Shown here: positions 27,228 to 36,836 of the stretch, piece after piece
Layout: each line of letters starts with the position of its first letter
Numbering within the stretch: the stretch's first letter is position 1
Source of the DNA: Prevotellaceae bacterium UBA6417
GTDB taxonomy: Bacteria; Bacteroidota; Bacteroidia; Bacteroidales; Bacteroidaceae
NCBI GenBank assembly: GCA_002439755.1
Contig: DJPH01000060.1
Coordinates: forward strand, 1-64,000
DNA: 64,000 bases
Direction: 5' to 3'
Made by a program: the position numbers and the translations under genes
Notes under the pieces: model-generated
Told to the model about the DNA's origin: nothing
Databases searched by the model: none
Seen by the model: the letters and a program-made list of their open reading frames with translations, nothing else

Positions 27228-27734
27228 TCAATTCGTCTTGTTCTTGTATTTCACGTCGGCCAAAGCCAAGTTGGCCTTTACAATCTTTTCTTTCAGACCC
27301 AGCTTGTAGGCCGACAGCTTCGCGGCCAGTGAGGCGTCGCTCAGTGCAAGCATCTCGACTGCGAGGATAGCTGCGTTTTGTGCTCCGTTCACACCAACGG
27401 TGGCAACGGGAATGCCCGGCGGCATCTGTATGATGGAAAGCATGGCATCCAGTCCGTCAAGCATGCCTTTGATGGGTATGCCGATAACAGGCAGTGTGGT
27501 GTTGGCCGCAATCACTCCCGGCAAAGCAGCCGCCATGCCGGCTCCGGCCAATATGACCTTGACTCCGCGACCTGCGGCCTCTTGTGAAAAAGTCTCTACT
27601 TCTGATGGCGTGCGGTGGGCAGAAAGTGCATTCATTTCAAAGGGAACGTCCATGCTGTCCAGGAACGCGGCAGCCTTTTCCATGACCGGAAGGTCGCTCG
27701 TGCTGCCCATAATGATACTTACGATTGGTTTCAT
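27228..27734 (-). CDS. purE: N5-carboxyaminoimidazole ribonucleotide mutase (PurE)
   Basis: A 168-residue class I PurE that interconverts N5-CAIR and CAIR in de novo purine synthesis. The N-terminal signature VSIIMGSTSDLPVM, the catalytic-loop SAHRTP and GMAAALPGVIAANTTLPVIGIPI are all present. It sits between a GH16 gene (35 bases upstream) and ispG (7 bases downstream) on the minus strand. A purE-ispG neighbourhood is common in Bacteroidales. Confidence 0.95.
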   Translation of the reverse strand: MKPIVSIIMGSTSDLPVMEKAAAFLDSMDVPFEMNALSAHRTPSEVETFSQEAAGRGVKVILAGAGMAAALPGVIAANTTLPVIGIPIKGMLDGLDAMLSIIQMPPGIPVATVGVNGAQNAAILAVEMLALSDASLAAKLSAYKLGLKEKIVKANLALADVKYKNKTN

Positions 27735-27769
27735 CTTACGTTTTATATTATAACGGAAAATCGTTCGGT

Positions 27770-28558
27770 TTATTTCATTTTATAGTATCTTACATAGTCT
27801 ATGACATACTTGTAAGGCAAATCTTTAGGGTCAACTCCGCCGACCCACTTGCCGCCAAGCTGCATATCGATGAGCAGATACATCGGGCGGTCAAACGGAA
27901 ACTGGACGCTTCCAAGCTCGGGCCTTCGGTGATAGGTGCCCGTGTAGCGGTCATTGATGAAGAAACAGATGCTGTCTGCATAGAGCTCCACCCCATAGAT
28001 GTTGTAATCGTTCACCTTTATCGGACCCTTGAATCCGGATTGCGGCTTGTTCTTGTCTGCCGTATTATATAAGGTATAGGGCGAATGCACGGTTTGATAG
28101 GCAAAAGCATCTCCGTTGAGACGCTCCATGATGTCTATCTCACCTCCGTGGGGCCAGGCATCATATTGCGGCAGCAACCACGCTGCGGGCCAGGCACCTG
28201 TGGCATTGTCCATCTTGATGCGTATTTCAATTCGTCCACGATGAAACAGCTTCTTTTTGCTCGTGTAGACCCCACCTGTCAGGTAGCGTGCCGTATCGTT
28301 CGGCAGGAAATCGTTTACACGTCCCCATAAAATCAGTTTACCATGCTTTTGTTCGTAGCAGCGGTCGTTGCTTGTCATGTATTTATCCCAGTCAGACCTG
28401 CCGCGAGGTATGCGTGACCAATAAGGCGACAGCTTCTTTCCGCTGAATGTTTCTTCCCATACCAGCTCCCAATCTCCGTGCGGGGTATGTATGGTTTTTG
28501 TCCGGGCTTTCATGGCCAAAACAGCCAGACAGCATAATAAAATTCCTGTAAAACGCAT
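27770..28558 (-). CDS. GH16 family glycoside hydrolase
   Basis: A 262-residue exported enzyme with an N-terminal hydrophobic signal (MRFTGILLCCLAVLAMKA). The beta-jelly-roll GH16 fold is shown by WELVWEETFSG, YTSKKKLFHRGRIEIRIKM and the catalytic motif GEIDIMERLNG, with nucleophile E140 and acid/base E145. Family members cut beta-1,3- or beta-1,4-glucans and galactans. The EIDIME form without the classical bulge variant is typical of laminarinase-type enzymes, but specificity is not certain. The signal contains two cysteines that could make it a lipoprotein, though the lipobox is weak. It is placed between the PAP2-like gene (15 bases) and purE. Confidence 0.88.
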   Translation of the reverse strand: MRFTGILLCCLAVLAMKARTKTIHTPHGDWELVWEETFSGKKLSPYWSRIPRGRSDWDKYMTSNDRCYEQKHGKLILWGRVNDFLPNDTARYLTGGVYTSKKKLFHRGRIEIRIKMDNATGAWPAAWLLPQYDAWPHGGEIDIMERLNGDAFAYQTVHSPYTLYNTADKNKPQSGFKGPIKVNDYNIYGVELYADSICFFINDRYTGTYHRRPELGSVQFPFDRPMYLLIDMQLGGKWVGGVDPKDLPYKYVIDYVRYYKMK

Positions 28559-28573
28559 CTTTTCTATGTATAG

Positions 28574-29191
28574 TTATATGAGTAGAATACTTAAAAAACC
28601 GCATACCAGTCCAATGAGCAAACCCAAGTTTACTTCGTGCAAGGCATGCTGGCGCAGGATGAGACGGCTTGTGCCCACGCATCCCGCAATCAGCAGGGTG
28701 AGGCAGAGCCACCACGTAGGGTCGAAGAGAAAGATGATGGAAAAGGCAAGCAGAGCTCCGACCATGGCACCTGCTGCAGCCGAATGGGTGCTGATGCGAA
28801 TCCAGTTGTTAATCAGTGCGCATATTATTTGCAGGATGAATGCACCTGCCAGAATGCTGATCATGATGTGCGGCATGTGCATACGTGACAGTATGTATAG
28901 GCAACATCCGTAGCATGCTATGAATATAAAGTAAGGTATGGTCCGCATTTCGCGCTTTGTCATCTGCCGGCGGTGCAGGCCGTTCAGCTTGCGAAAGGCA
29001 TAAATGGACAGGAGAGGCAGAACTACGGTAAATACATATACGATGGCCAGTATAAACAGCTTGTAGTTGAGCGGCAGCAGCTTCATATAGCTGAATATAA
29101 ACAATATCAGGAACGCCAGCACCGGAAGATAGAATGGCGCGAACAGCATTGAAAACAATTTTGCCGTATATATAATGTATTTGTCTTTCAC
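28574..29191 (-). CDS. PAP2-like polytopic membrane protein
   Basis: A 205-residue inner-membrane protein with about six helices. The C-terminal half has a phosphatidic-acid-phosphatase-type pattern: NWIRISTHSAAAGAMVG followed by SRLILRQHALHEVNLGLLIG. These supply a His after Ser/Thr and an Arg-x5-His pair, so it may dephosphorylate a lipid such as undecaprenyl or phosphatidylglycerol phosphate. The N-terminal KxxxxxRP motif of canonical PAP2 proteins is not clear, so activity is uncertain. Its start overlaps the rpoN stop by four bases (ATGA). Confidence 0.7.
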   Translation of the reverse strand: MKDKYIIYTAKLFSMLFAPFYLPVLAFLILFIFSYMKLLPLNYKLFILAIVYVFTVVLPLLSIYAFRKLNGLHRRQMTKREMRTIPYFIFIACYGCCLYILSRMHMPHIMISILAGAFILQIICALINNWIRISTHSAAAGAMVGALLAFSIIFLFDPTWWLCLTLLIAGCVGTSRLILRQHALHEVNLGLLIGLVCGFLSILLI

Positions 29192-30684
29192 CTTCTTAGT
29201 CGTGCTACCGGGATTCCCATTTGTTCTCTGTATTTGGCAATGGTGCGTCGAGCCACGGCAAAGCCTTTTTCTTTTAGCATGCGGGCCAGGGCATCGTCGC
29301 TCAGCGGTTCGGCCTTGTTCTCGGAGTCGATCAGATCCTTCAGCATGGTTTTTATCTTCATCTTGGAAAGCTCTTCACCACTTTGCGTCACGAATGTGTC
29401 GTTGAAAAAGAACTTGAGCGGATATATCCCGAAATCTGTCTGTACATATTTGCTGTTGCTTACGCGCGATATGGTGGAGATGTCCAACCCAGTCCGCTGA
29501 GCCACATCTTTCAATATCATGGGGCGCAGCATGGATTCGTCGCCATCTTCAAAGAAAGGCTCCTGCATGGACACTATGGCCTGCATCGTGCGCAGGAGGG
29601 TGTCCTGCCGTTGCCTGATGGCATTGATGAAGCTTTGGGCGGCATCCACCTTTTGTTTGGAATAGATGTAGGCATCTTTTTGTTCGCGACTAAGGTTTTT
29701 CTTGTTCTTGGAGTATTCATCGATTAGCTCGCGGAAAGAACGGCTCACACGTAGTTGTGGCACTTCTCCGTTGTTGAGCTTTATGCTGATGTTTCCATCG
29801 TCGTCTCGTGTAACGATGAAGTCGGGCACCACTTGCTGTGTGTTGACAGCGGTTGAATCGCTGAGGCCGCTGCCCGGTCTGGGATTCAGACGCGCTAATT
29901 CGCCATAGATGTGCCTCAGCTCTTCTTCGCTTAGTCCGAAGCGTTCGGACAGACGTGCTATGCGCTTGTGTGTGAAATCGTCAAACGCTTTTTCCATTAT
30001 CTGAATTTCTATGCTTTTCCACTTGGAGTGGTAGTCTGCATTTTTCAGTTGCAGCAGGAGACACTCCTGCAAGGAGCGGGCAGCGATGCCGCAGGGCTCA
30101 AACTCCTGAAGTATATGTAGGCAGGTCTGCAGTTCCTCTTGTGTGGCATCGATGTTGTGATAAATGGCCAGCTCATCGCCGATGACATTCAAGTCCTTGC
30201 GCAGAAGTCCGTCGTTGTCGAGCGACCCGATAAGGTATTCTATGATTTGGCGTTGGCGTTCAGTAAGGTCATATTCACCCATTTGTGCTTTCAACGCATC
30301 GTAAAATGAGTCTGAACTGCCTTGCTGGAAAGTCCGTTGCTCGTTGGCATCGTGCTGCTGCTCCAACAGGTATTCGGGTGTGTCGTCGTCAGAAGCATAG
30401 TCGGCCCGCTGGTCGGCCTGATATTGTTCGGACGAATCATACAGGCCTTCCTGCTCAAAGTCGTCAGCAGCATTGTCATCGCTTTCCACATGTTCGTCGT
30501 GCTGGCTTTCGTCATCTGAAGGCCTCTCTTCAAGTGCAGAATTCTCAAGCAACTCATTGCGTACGCGTCCTTCAAGGTCGCTCACTGGCAATTCGAGCAA
30601 TCTTACAGCAAGCAATTGTTGAGGAGCAAGCGCTTGCGTTTGCTTCTGAACCTGCATCTGATGTTGTGAAAGTTCTTGTGCCAT
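29188..30684 (-). CDS. rpoN: RNA polymerase sigma-54 factor (RpoN)
   Basis: A 498-residue sigma factor. Region I is the Gln/Leu-rich MAQELSQHQMQVQKQTQALAPQQLLAVRLLELP, the activator-interacting segment. Acidic region II spans about 50-110 and is unusually rich in Asp, Glu and Gln (DDESQHDEHVESDDNAADDFEQE). The core-binding domain follows, then a helix-turn-helix, and the RpoN box ARRTIAKYRE at 478-487 that reads the -24 element. It directs transcription from -24/-12 promoters and needs an AAA+ activator; none is encoded in this window. It appears to be the first gene of a minus-strand run that continues through purE and ispG. Confidence 0.96.
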   Translation of the reverse strand: MAQELSQHQMQVQKQTQALAPQQLLAVRLLELPVSDLEGRVRNELLENSALEERPSDDESQHDEHVESDDNAADDFEQEGLYDSSEQYQADQRADYASDDDTPEYLLEQQHDANEQRTFQQGSSDSFYDALKAQMGEYDLTERQRQIIEYLIGSLDNDGLLRKDLNVIGDELAIYHNIDATQEELQTCLHILQEFEPCGIAARSLQECLLLQLKNADYHSKWKSIEIQIMEKAFDDFTHKRIARLSERFGLSEEELRHIYGELARLNPRPGSGLSDSTAVNTQQVVPDFIVTRDDDGNISIKLNNGEVPQLRVSRSFRELIDEYSKNKKNLSREQKDAYIYSKQKVDAAQSFINAIRQRQDTLLRTMQAIVSMQEPFFEDGDESMLRPMILKDVAQRTGLDISTISRVSNSKYVQTDFGIYPLKFFFNDTFVTQSGEELSKMKIKTMLKDLIDSENKAEPLSDDALARMLKEKGFAVARRTIAKYREQMGIPVARLRR

Positions 30685-30714
30685 CTGATATCAGTCTCTT
30701 AATCGTTTAAAGTT

Positions 30715-30722
30715 CAAAAGTA
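30715..30722 (-). promoter_or_regulatory. -7 promoter element for rpoN
   Basis: CAAAAGTA on the plus strand reads TACTTTTG on the minus strand, with a leader of about 25 bases. The rest of the 305-base gap (30685-30989) shows nothing else recognisable apart from the divergent element at 30939. Confidence 0.5.
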
Positions 30723-30938
30723 CGAAATAAAGTCGGATTTGCTCTAAAGCCGACACATATTTTTACTTTCAACAGGCGTTGTCTCTTTGCTTTGCGGGCA
30801 AGAAAACCGCTATCGGCCATTTCTTATGGCTTGAAAATAGGAATCCGTGCCTTGAAAATCATGACAGGAAAGCATTAAAAATGATGCCCCGGCTTAAAAA
30901 TACATGCACTTCAAAACAAACCAAATAGGTTTTTTTGT

Positions 30939-30946
30939 TACTTTTG
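30939..30946 (+). promoter_or_regulatory. -7 promoter element for the esterase gene
   Basis: TACTTTTG matches TAnnTTTG and would give a leader of about 38 bases before the ATG at 30990. Confidence 0.45.
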
Positions 30947-30989
30947 CGTATCAGACAATGACGCAATTAAGAAATACACAGATAATAAG

Positions 30990-31802
30990 ATGTACAAGCT
31001 ACTATTTTTTCTCTTTTCGTTTATGGTGCCAACCTTTTCGGTATTGGCTCAAAGAACATTCGAATTGCCTGTTTGGGAAAACCAGACAAAAGACGATGAA
31101 GCCGATGCACGCATGTTCGTTCATCTGGCCGACAACCCTTCAGGACAAGCTATCTTGATCTGCCCGGGTGGAGCCTACGTGAATTTGGCCATGGGAAACG
31201 AAGGACATGACTTTGCTCCCTGGTTGAATAAAAACGGAATTTCACTGATAGTATTGAAATACAGGATGCCAAAAGGACGTAACACCGTGCCCTTGTCGGA
31301 TGCAGAGCAAGCCATGCGCATCATCCGCAATCATGCAAAGGAGTGGGGCATCGATCCGGGCAATGTAGGTGTCATGGGAAGCTCGGCAGGCGGCCATCTG
31401 GCATCGACTCTTGCCACCCACTACAGCAGCAAGGAAACACGTCCCGACTTTCAAGTGCTGCTCTATCCCGTAATAACTATGGATAAGAGTTTTACCCATC
31501 AGGTGACACACAACAGTCTGATTGGCGAAAACCCTTCAAAAGAGCTTGAAGAGAAATACAGCAACGAGAAACAAGTGACAAAGGAAACACCGAGGGCATT
31601 CATCGCTACCCCGGCAGCCGATAATATTGTTCCCGTGAAAAACACTTTGGTATATGCACAAGCTCTTGTAGACAACCAAGTACCGTGCTCGGTTCATATC
31701 TATCCCGGCGGCTATCATGGCTTTGGGTTTAATTCAAAATTCAAGGATGCAGATATTTGGCATGCCGAGTTCTTGCGCTGGCTGAAGCGTAACGGACAAT
31801 GA
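30990..31802 (+). CDS. secreted alpha/beta-hydrolase, carbohydrate-esterase-like
   Basis: A 270-residue exported hydrolase (signal 1-20, VLA-Q). The fold is the BD-FAE/acetyl-xylan-esterase type. It has the oxyanion loop CPGGAYVNLA, the nucleophile elbow GSSAGG with Ser132, the acid in AADNIVPV and the His in GGYHGFG. Such enzymes remove acetyl or feruloyl groups from plant polysaccharides. The acid loop normally reads HADDDxVP; here it is PAADNIVP, with a single Asp. AlkD follows immediately, with ATG one base after this TGA, which is likely coincidental co-transcription. Confidence 0.85.
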   Translation: MYKLLFFLFSFMVPTFSVLAQRTFELPVWENQTKDDEADARMFVHLADNPSGQAILICPGGAYVNLAMGNEGHDFAPWLNKNGISLIVLKYRMPKGRNTVPLSDAEQAMRIIRNHAKEWGIDPGNVGVMGSSAGGHLASTLATHYSSKETRPDFQVLLYPVITMDKSFTHQVTHNSLIGENPSKELEEKYSNEKQVTKETPRAFIATPAADNIVPVKNTLVYAQALVDNQVPCSVHIYPGGYHGFGFNSKFKDADIWHAEFLRWLKRNGQ

Positions 31803-31803
31803 C

Positions 31804-32535
31804 ATGACATTGCTTTCAAACACGATATTGGCAGAATTGCAGGGCGTGGCTTCTGCAGAAAAACGGGCGGTCATGATGAGATTCTTCAAGACTGCTCCCG
31901 GTGAATATGGCGAAGGGGATGAATTTCTGGGCATACCTGTGCCGCTCGTGCGCAGCATAGCCAAAGGTTTTTCCTCAAAAGCCGATATGGAAACCATCGG
32001 GTGGCTTATAATCAGCCCATGGCACGAAGTACGGCTTTGTGCTTTGCTCCTGCTCATCGAAAGGCTCAAAAAGCGACCTGAAGAGCACGATAATATCTAT
32101 CAATTCTATTTGAAAAACAGTTGTTTTGTCAACAATTGGGACCTTGTAGACTTGAGCGCGCCACAGATTGTAGGCCAATATCTGTTGGGCAGGCCGCGGC
32201 AAATGCTTTATGACCTTGCCGCAGATGCTTTGTTATGGAATCGCAGAATAGCTGTCGTATCGACATTGACATTCATCAGACATCGTGATTTCACAGACAC
32301 GTTGAAGCTTGTCGAGCTTCTCATGTCAGACAAAGAGAGCCTCATGCACAAGGCCATGGGCTGGATGTTGCGCGAAATAGGCAAACGCGATGAACGGACA
32401 CTGACCTCTTTTCTTGACAAAAGAGCGGCCTATTTGCCGCGAACGGCTCTTCGCTATTCACTTGAGCGCCTTTCAGATGAGCAACGCAAACATTATATGT
32501 CAATGAAGCGAGACAGCATACATACTTCTTGCTGA
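31804..32535 (+). CDS. AlkD-like DNA alkylation repair protein
   Basis: A 243-residue all-helical HEAT-repeat protein of the DNA alkylation repair (AlkC/AlkD) family. The family pattern is visible in GEGDEFLGIPVPLVRSIAKGF, WHEVRLCALLLLIERLK, NNWDLVDLSAPQIVGQYL, WNRRIAVVSTLTFIR and MHKAMGWMLREIGKRD. The last two carry the Trp/Asp/Arg residues that line the DNA-binding cleft in AlkD. It would excise N3- and N7-alkylated purines. It is cytoplasmic. It starts directly behind the esterase gene, 26 bases before the next ORF. Confidence 0.88.
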   Translation: MTLLSNTILAELQGVASAEKRAVMMRFFKTAPGEYGEGDEFLGIPVPLVRSIAKGFSSKADMETIGWLIISPWHEVRLCALLLLIERLKKRPEEHDNIYQFYLKNSCFVNNWDLVDLSAPQIVGQYLLGRPRQMLYDLAADALLWNRRIAVVSTLTFIRHRDFTDTLKLVELLMSDKESLMHKAMGWMLREIGKRDERTLTSFLDKRAAYLPRTALRYSLERLSDEQRKHYMSMKRDSIHTSC

Positions 32536-32561
32536 CTTTATAAAAGACTTTCATCGAGTAA

Positions 32562-35500
32562 ATGAACACTTTCCATATAGGCCTAGACATAGGAAGTACC
32601 ACAATCAAAGGTGCCGTAACCGATGAGTCGGGTAAGGTTGTCTATTCTAATTATGAACGGCATGGGGCACGCATTCGTGAAAAGATAATAGACTTTCTGA
32701 TGGGTTTCTATCAAAAGGCAGGCGATGTGCAAGTGAGCACCACCATGACCGGCAGCATCGGAATGGGCATAGCAGAACGTTACCAACTGGGTTTCATACA
32801 AGAGGTGGTAAGTGCTGCACGCTACATGCGGTTGCATCATCCCGGCATTACAACCATGATTGACATAGGAGGTGAAGATGCCAAGGTGATATTCTTCCAC
32901 AAGGGGAAAAGCCCGGAACTCAGGATGAACAGCAATTGTGCAGGGGGTACAGGTGCTTTTATAGACCAAATGGCGATTTTGCTGAATGTCTCTATTGAAG
33001 AACTGAACAGGATGGCTTTACAATCAGAACGTATTTATCCCATTGCTTCGCGGTGTGGCGTGTTCTGCAAGACAGACATACAAAACCTTATAGCGAAAAA
33101 CGCCAACCGCAATGATATAGCGGCAAGCATATTCCATGCCGTAGCAGTTCAGACGGTTGTTACACTATCGCATGGACAAGATATATCGGCACCATTGCTC
33201 TTCTGCGGTGGGCCGCTGACCTTCATCCCGGCACTGCGCAAGGCATTCGCCAATTATCTCGGTATGGAAGAAAGCAGTATTGTACTTCCGAAGGACAGTC
33301 AATTGATACCGGCTTTAGGTGCCGCTATTTCGAACCGGCTTTATGGCAATGGCGACAAAGAGCGGTTGTCGCATTTGTTGGAGCGCATAAAAAGAAACAA
33401 TATCACGTCCTGTTCGGAGGACAGGCATTTCCCGCCATTGTTCCAAAACGAAGAAGAACTGAAGAAATGGCAAGAAGAAAAGCAGCATGACCACATGCCG
33501 GCAGCCGACTTGACCGCAGGCCGTCATGAAATTGCATTAGGCATTGATTCGGGGTCGACAACAACAAAGGTCGTTGCACTGGATAATCAAGGCCGCTCCT
33601 TGTTCTCCTATTATGCTCCCAATAACGGCAACCCGATACAGGCTGCCCGCAAAGGACTGGAAACTTTGCAGAAAAAAGCTGTCGAAGCCCATGCAGAATT
33701 GATAGTCTGCGGCAGCTGCTCGACAGGATATGGCGAAGACTTGATAAAGGCAGCCTTTGGAATGAACGAGGGAATCATAGAAACAATCGCCCATTATATG
33801 GCAGCAAAAAGACTGCAGCCTGATGTGAGTTTTATACTTGACATTGGAGGACAGGACATGAAAGCCATCTTTGTGGAGGACGGTGTCATCAACCATATTG
33901 AAATCAATGAGGCTTGTTCTTCGGGATGCGGCACTTTTATAGAAACTTTCGCAAAGAGCCTGGGCTATACCGTTGATGAATTTTCAGCGATTGCCTGTGG
34001 CGGACAAATGCCTTGTGATTTAGGAACACGCTGCACCGTGTTCATGAACTCGAAAGTAAAGCAGGTGTTGCGCGAAGGAGCTTCAATCGAAGATATTGCT
34101 TCCGGCTTATCCTATTCGGTAATCAATAACTGCCTGTACAAAGTGCTGAAGCTTAAGCAGGCCGACGAACTGGGAGAACATATTGTTGTGCAAGGTGGAA
34201 CAATGCACAACGATTCTGTGGTGCGTGCATTAGAACTGCTAATCGGTCGCAAGGTTTCACGGAGCGACCGTCCCGAACTGATGGGAGCTTATGGTTGTGC
34301 GCTCTATGCATGGAAGCATACTGTGCAAGGCGTTTCACTGCAAAGCCTCATGGATAAAGCATCCTACACAACTCGTGTTCTGCAATGCAAGGGCTGCGAA
34401 AATGTTTGTTCGGTATGCCGCTACATGTTTCAAAACGGCAATGTCTATTACTCCGGCAATAAGTGTGAAAGGATATTTGCCAATAAGGGCAGTAATAAAA
34501 GCATGGGTGCAAACTTATATGCAGATAAGATCCGCCTGCTTTTTGACAGAGTCCAGCCTGATGTTCCGGATGATGCTTTGAAAATCGGCATTCCACGTGT
34601 GCTGGGCTTTTACGAGGATTATCCGTTTTGGCATGCGCTTTTCACTGCATGCGGCTTACGTGTCATATTGTCGGATGTTTCAACCAACCGCATGTATGAA
34701 AAAGGTGTAAGATGTGCAATGGCCGACAATATCTGCTTTCCGGCCAAACTGGTGCACGGGCACATCCTCAATTTGCAGGAAAAAGGTGTTGATCGCATAT
34801 TCCTACCTTATGTGGTATATGAGCGGCTGCATGATGGTCAGAACAGTTTCAATTGTCCTATAGTCACCGGATATTCGGATGTTATAAGGAGCAGCATGAA
34901 GCTTGCGGTGCCATTGGATGCTCCAACAATTACATTTAAAGATTCGAAAGCCCTGAAAAAGGAGATACGTGACTATCTGCGAACGTTGGGAATAGACAGA
35001 CATGCGGCCGACAAGGCACTGCATGCAGCATTGGCAGCGCAGCAAAAATACGAAGGAGATATTGTAAAAGCCAATCAGCAGGCTTTGAAAAAGGGCAAAG
35101 AGGCAGGACATCTCATCATTGTTTTAGCCGGTCGCCCCTATCATGCCGACCCACTTATACAGCACAAGCTGGCCGACATTGTGGCGGCATTAGGCGTAGA
35201 CAGTCTGACAACCGATGTTGCAAGGGATGCTGATGTAAGGCTTGACGATACGCATTTCATTTCCCAATGGGCATATCCGCAGCAAATTCTAAAGGCCGCC
35301 AAGTGGACATCGCAGCAAGACATGGATATACAGTTTGTCGAGCTGACAAGCTTTGGATGCGGTCCGGATGCTTTTATGCTGGACGAGATACACAGCTTGC
35401 TTGCACGCAATGGCAAGACTCTGACGCAGCTGAAGATAGATGACATTGACAATGTAGGGTCTCTTAAACTCAGAGTGCGTTCCTTGGTTGACAGTCTGAA

Positions 35501-36836
35501 GCTGAATCTGCATGCCACGAGTGGCAGACGGCAGCACAAGCCATTTATAACCACACCGGTCTATACCGAAGAGGAGAGGAGGAAAAGAAATAAAATCATT
35601 GTTCCCTACTTTACGGATTTCATCACGCCGCTGGTGCCTTCGTTCTTGAAGTTGGCGGGCTATGATGCGGATGTATTGCCCATCAGTGACCCGGGTTCCG
35701 ACAAGTACGGCCTGCGTTATGCCAACAATGAGATATGTTATCCTGCCACTCTGATTGTCGGTGACATCATCAAGGCTTTTGAAAGTGGTGCTTACGATGC
35801 CGAAAAGACTACGGTCCTGATTACGCAGACCGGAGGACAATGCCGTGCAAGCAATTATATATCACTCATCAAAAAGGCATTGGTCGATGCCGGTTATGAA
35901 GATGTTCCTGTGGTTTCGCTGACTATGGACTCCAACATGCAGAACAATCAGCCCGGCTTTCGCATGAATATGCGTAAGCTTCTTCCCATTGCACTTGCCA
36001 CCATCCTTTATACTGATGCTGTTTCAAGGATGTATTATGCTGCGTTGCCCCGTGAAAAAGAGAAAGGACTGGCAGACAAACTGCGTGACAAGTATTTGGA
36101 TATAGCCCGGAATCCCATTGAACGCAACCAGCCGAAAGAACTGGTTAATTATCTGCAAGTGGCGGCCTTGGACTTCAATCGCATTACCTTAGACAAGGAC
36201 TGTCCGCGGGTCGGTATAGTCGGTGAGATATTCTTGAAGTTCAATTCCTACGCACAGCGAGGCATAACCCGGTGGTTTTCGAGTCATGATATAGAGGTAG
36301 AAGCTCCTGTATTGTCTACATTTTTCCTGCAAAGCTTCGTCAACCGTGAAGTCAACAGCCGTACAGGTGTGGAGTCTTCGCGCCTGGCACCGTTTGTGCT
36401 TCATGGGCTGTACAAACTGATAAACCATCGCATCAAGAAGGTCAACAAAGCCTGTTCGCAGTTCCGTTATTACCGGCCGATAGATGATATCTATACTTTG
36501 GCCGACAATGCACGTGGCATAGTGTCTCTGTCGGCCCAGTTTGGTGAAGGCTGGCTGTTGCCGGGCGAAGTGGCAACGATGGTTGCACATGGAATTACGC
36601 ATGTTGTGAGTCTACAGCCTTTCGGTTGCATAGCCAATCATATTGTTTCCAAGGGCATAGAAACACGCTTGCGAAAGCTTTTCCCGCAGCTTAGCATTTT
36701 GCAATTGGATTTTGACAGTGGTGTGAGTGAAGTCAACATAGCCAACCGCCTGCTTCTCTTTGCCAATGACCTTTTGGAAAAGGAGCACGCGGGCTACAAG
36801 CCCGGTACTGTCCACTCTACTACTATGGGGCAGTGA
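32562..36836 (+). CDS. giant acyl-CoA dehydratase activase-related protein (two ASKHA domains + DUF2229)
   Basis: A 1424-residue cytoplasmic protein. Two BadF/BcrA-type ATPase domains of the ASKHA fold lie in tandem. The first starts GLDIGSTTIKGAVTD and has NSNCAGGTGAFIDQM; the second starts GIDSGSTTTKVVALD at about 328 and has EINEACSSGCGTFIE. Both contain the Cys that can ligate a bridging [4Fe-4S] cluster in 2-hydroxyglutaryl-CoA dehydratase activators. A Cys-rich linker (CKGCENVCSVCRYM) and a DUF2229 region (KIGIPRVLGFYEDYPFW) follow, then dehydratase-like segments. Such single-chain fusions are frequent in Bacteroidetes, and their substrate is unknown. The 3' end overlaps the convergent endonuclease gene by about 43 bases. 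Confidence 0.85.
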   Translation: MNTFHIGLDIGSTTIKGAVTDESGKVVYSNYERHGARIREKIIDFLMGFYQKAGDVQVSTTMTGSIGMGIAERYQLGFIQEVVSAARYMRLHHPGITTMIDIGGEDAKVIFFHKGKSPELRMNSNCAGGTGAFIDQMAILLNVSIEELNRMALQSERIYPIASRCGVFCKTDIQNLIAKNANRNDIAASIFHAVAVQTVVTLSHGQDISAPLLFCGGPLTFIPALRKAFANYLGMEESSIVLPKDSQLIPALGAAISNRLYGNGDKERLSHLLERIKRNNITSCSEDRHFPPLFQNEEELKKWQEEKQHDHMPAADLTAGRHEIALGIDSGSTTTKVVALDNQGRSLFSYYAPNNGNPIQAARKGLETLQKKAVEAHAELIVCGSCSTGYGEDLIKAAFGMNEGIIETIAHYMAAKRLQPDVSFILDIGGQDMKAIFVEDGVINHIEINEACSSGCGTFIETFAKSLGYTVDEFSAIACGGQMPCDLGTRCTVFMNSKVKQVLREGASIEDIASGLSYSVINNCLYKVLKLKQADELGEHIVVQGGTMHNDSVVRALELLIGRKVSRSDRPELMGAYGCALYAWKHTVQGVSLQSLMDKASYTTRVLQCKGCENVCSVCRYMFQNGNVYYSGNKCERIFANKGSNKSMGANLYADKIRLLFDRVQPDVPDDALKIGIPRVLGFYEDYPFWHALFTACGLRVILSDVSTNRMYEKGVRCAMADNICFPAKLVHGHILNLQEKGVDRIFLPYVVYERLHDGQNSFNCPIVTGYSDVIRSSMKLAVPLDAPTITFKDSKALKKEIRDYLRTLGIDRHAADKALHAALAAQQKYEGDIVKANQQALKKGKEAGHLIIVLAGRPYHADPLIQHKLADIVAALGVDSLTTDVARDADVRLDDTHFISQWAYPQQILKAAKWTSQQDMDIQFVELTSFGCGPDAFMLDEIHSLLARNGKTLTQLKIDDIDNVGSLKLRVRSLVDSLKLNLHATSGRRQHKPFITTPVYTEEERRKRNKIIVPYFTDFITPLVPSFLKLAGYDADVLPISDPGSDKYGLRYANNEICYPATLIVGDIIKAFESGAYDAEKTTVLITQTGGQCRASNYISLIKKALVDAGYEDVPVVSLTMDSNMQNNQPGFRMNMRKLLPIALATILYTDAVSRMYYAALPREKEKGLADKLRDKYLDIARNPIERNQPKELVNYLQVAALDFNRITLDKDCPRVGIVGEIFLKFNSYAQRGITRWFSSHDIEVEAPVLSTFFLQSFVNREVNSRTGVESSRLAPFVLHGLYKLINHRIKKVNKACSQFRYYRPIDDIYTLADNARGIVSLSAQFGEGWLLPGEVATMVAHGITHVVSLQPFGCIANHIVSKGIETRLRKLFPQLSILQLDFDSGVSEVNIANRLLLFANDLLEKEHAGYKPGTVHSTTMGQ

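Noticed and set aside
30685..30989. Small gene or RNA in the rpoN-esterase gap
   Set aside because: Only two promoter-like elements are seen; no conserved-looking frame, hairpin or repeat.
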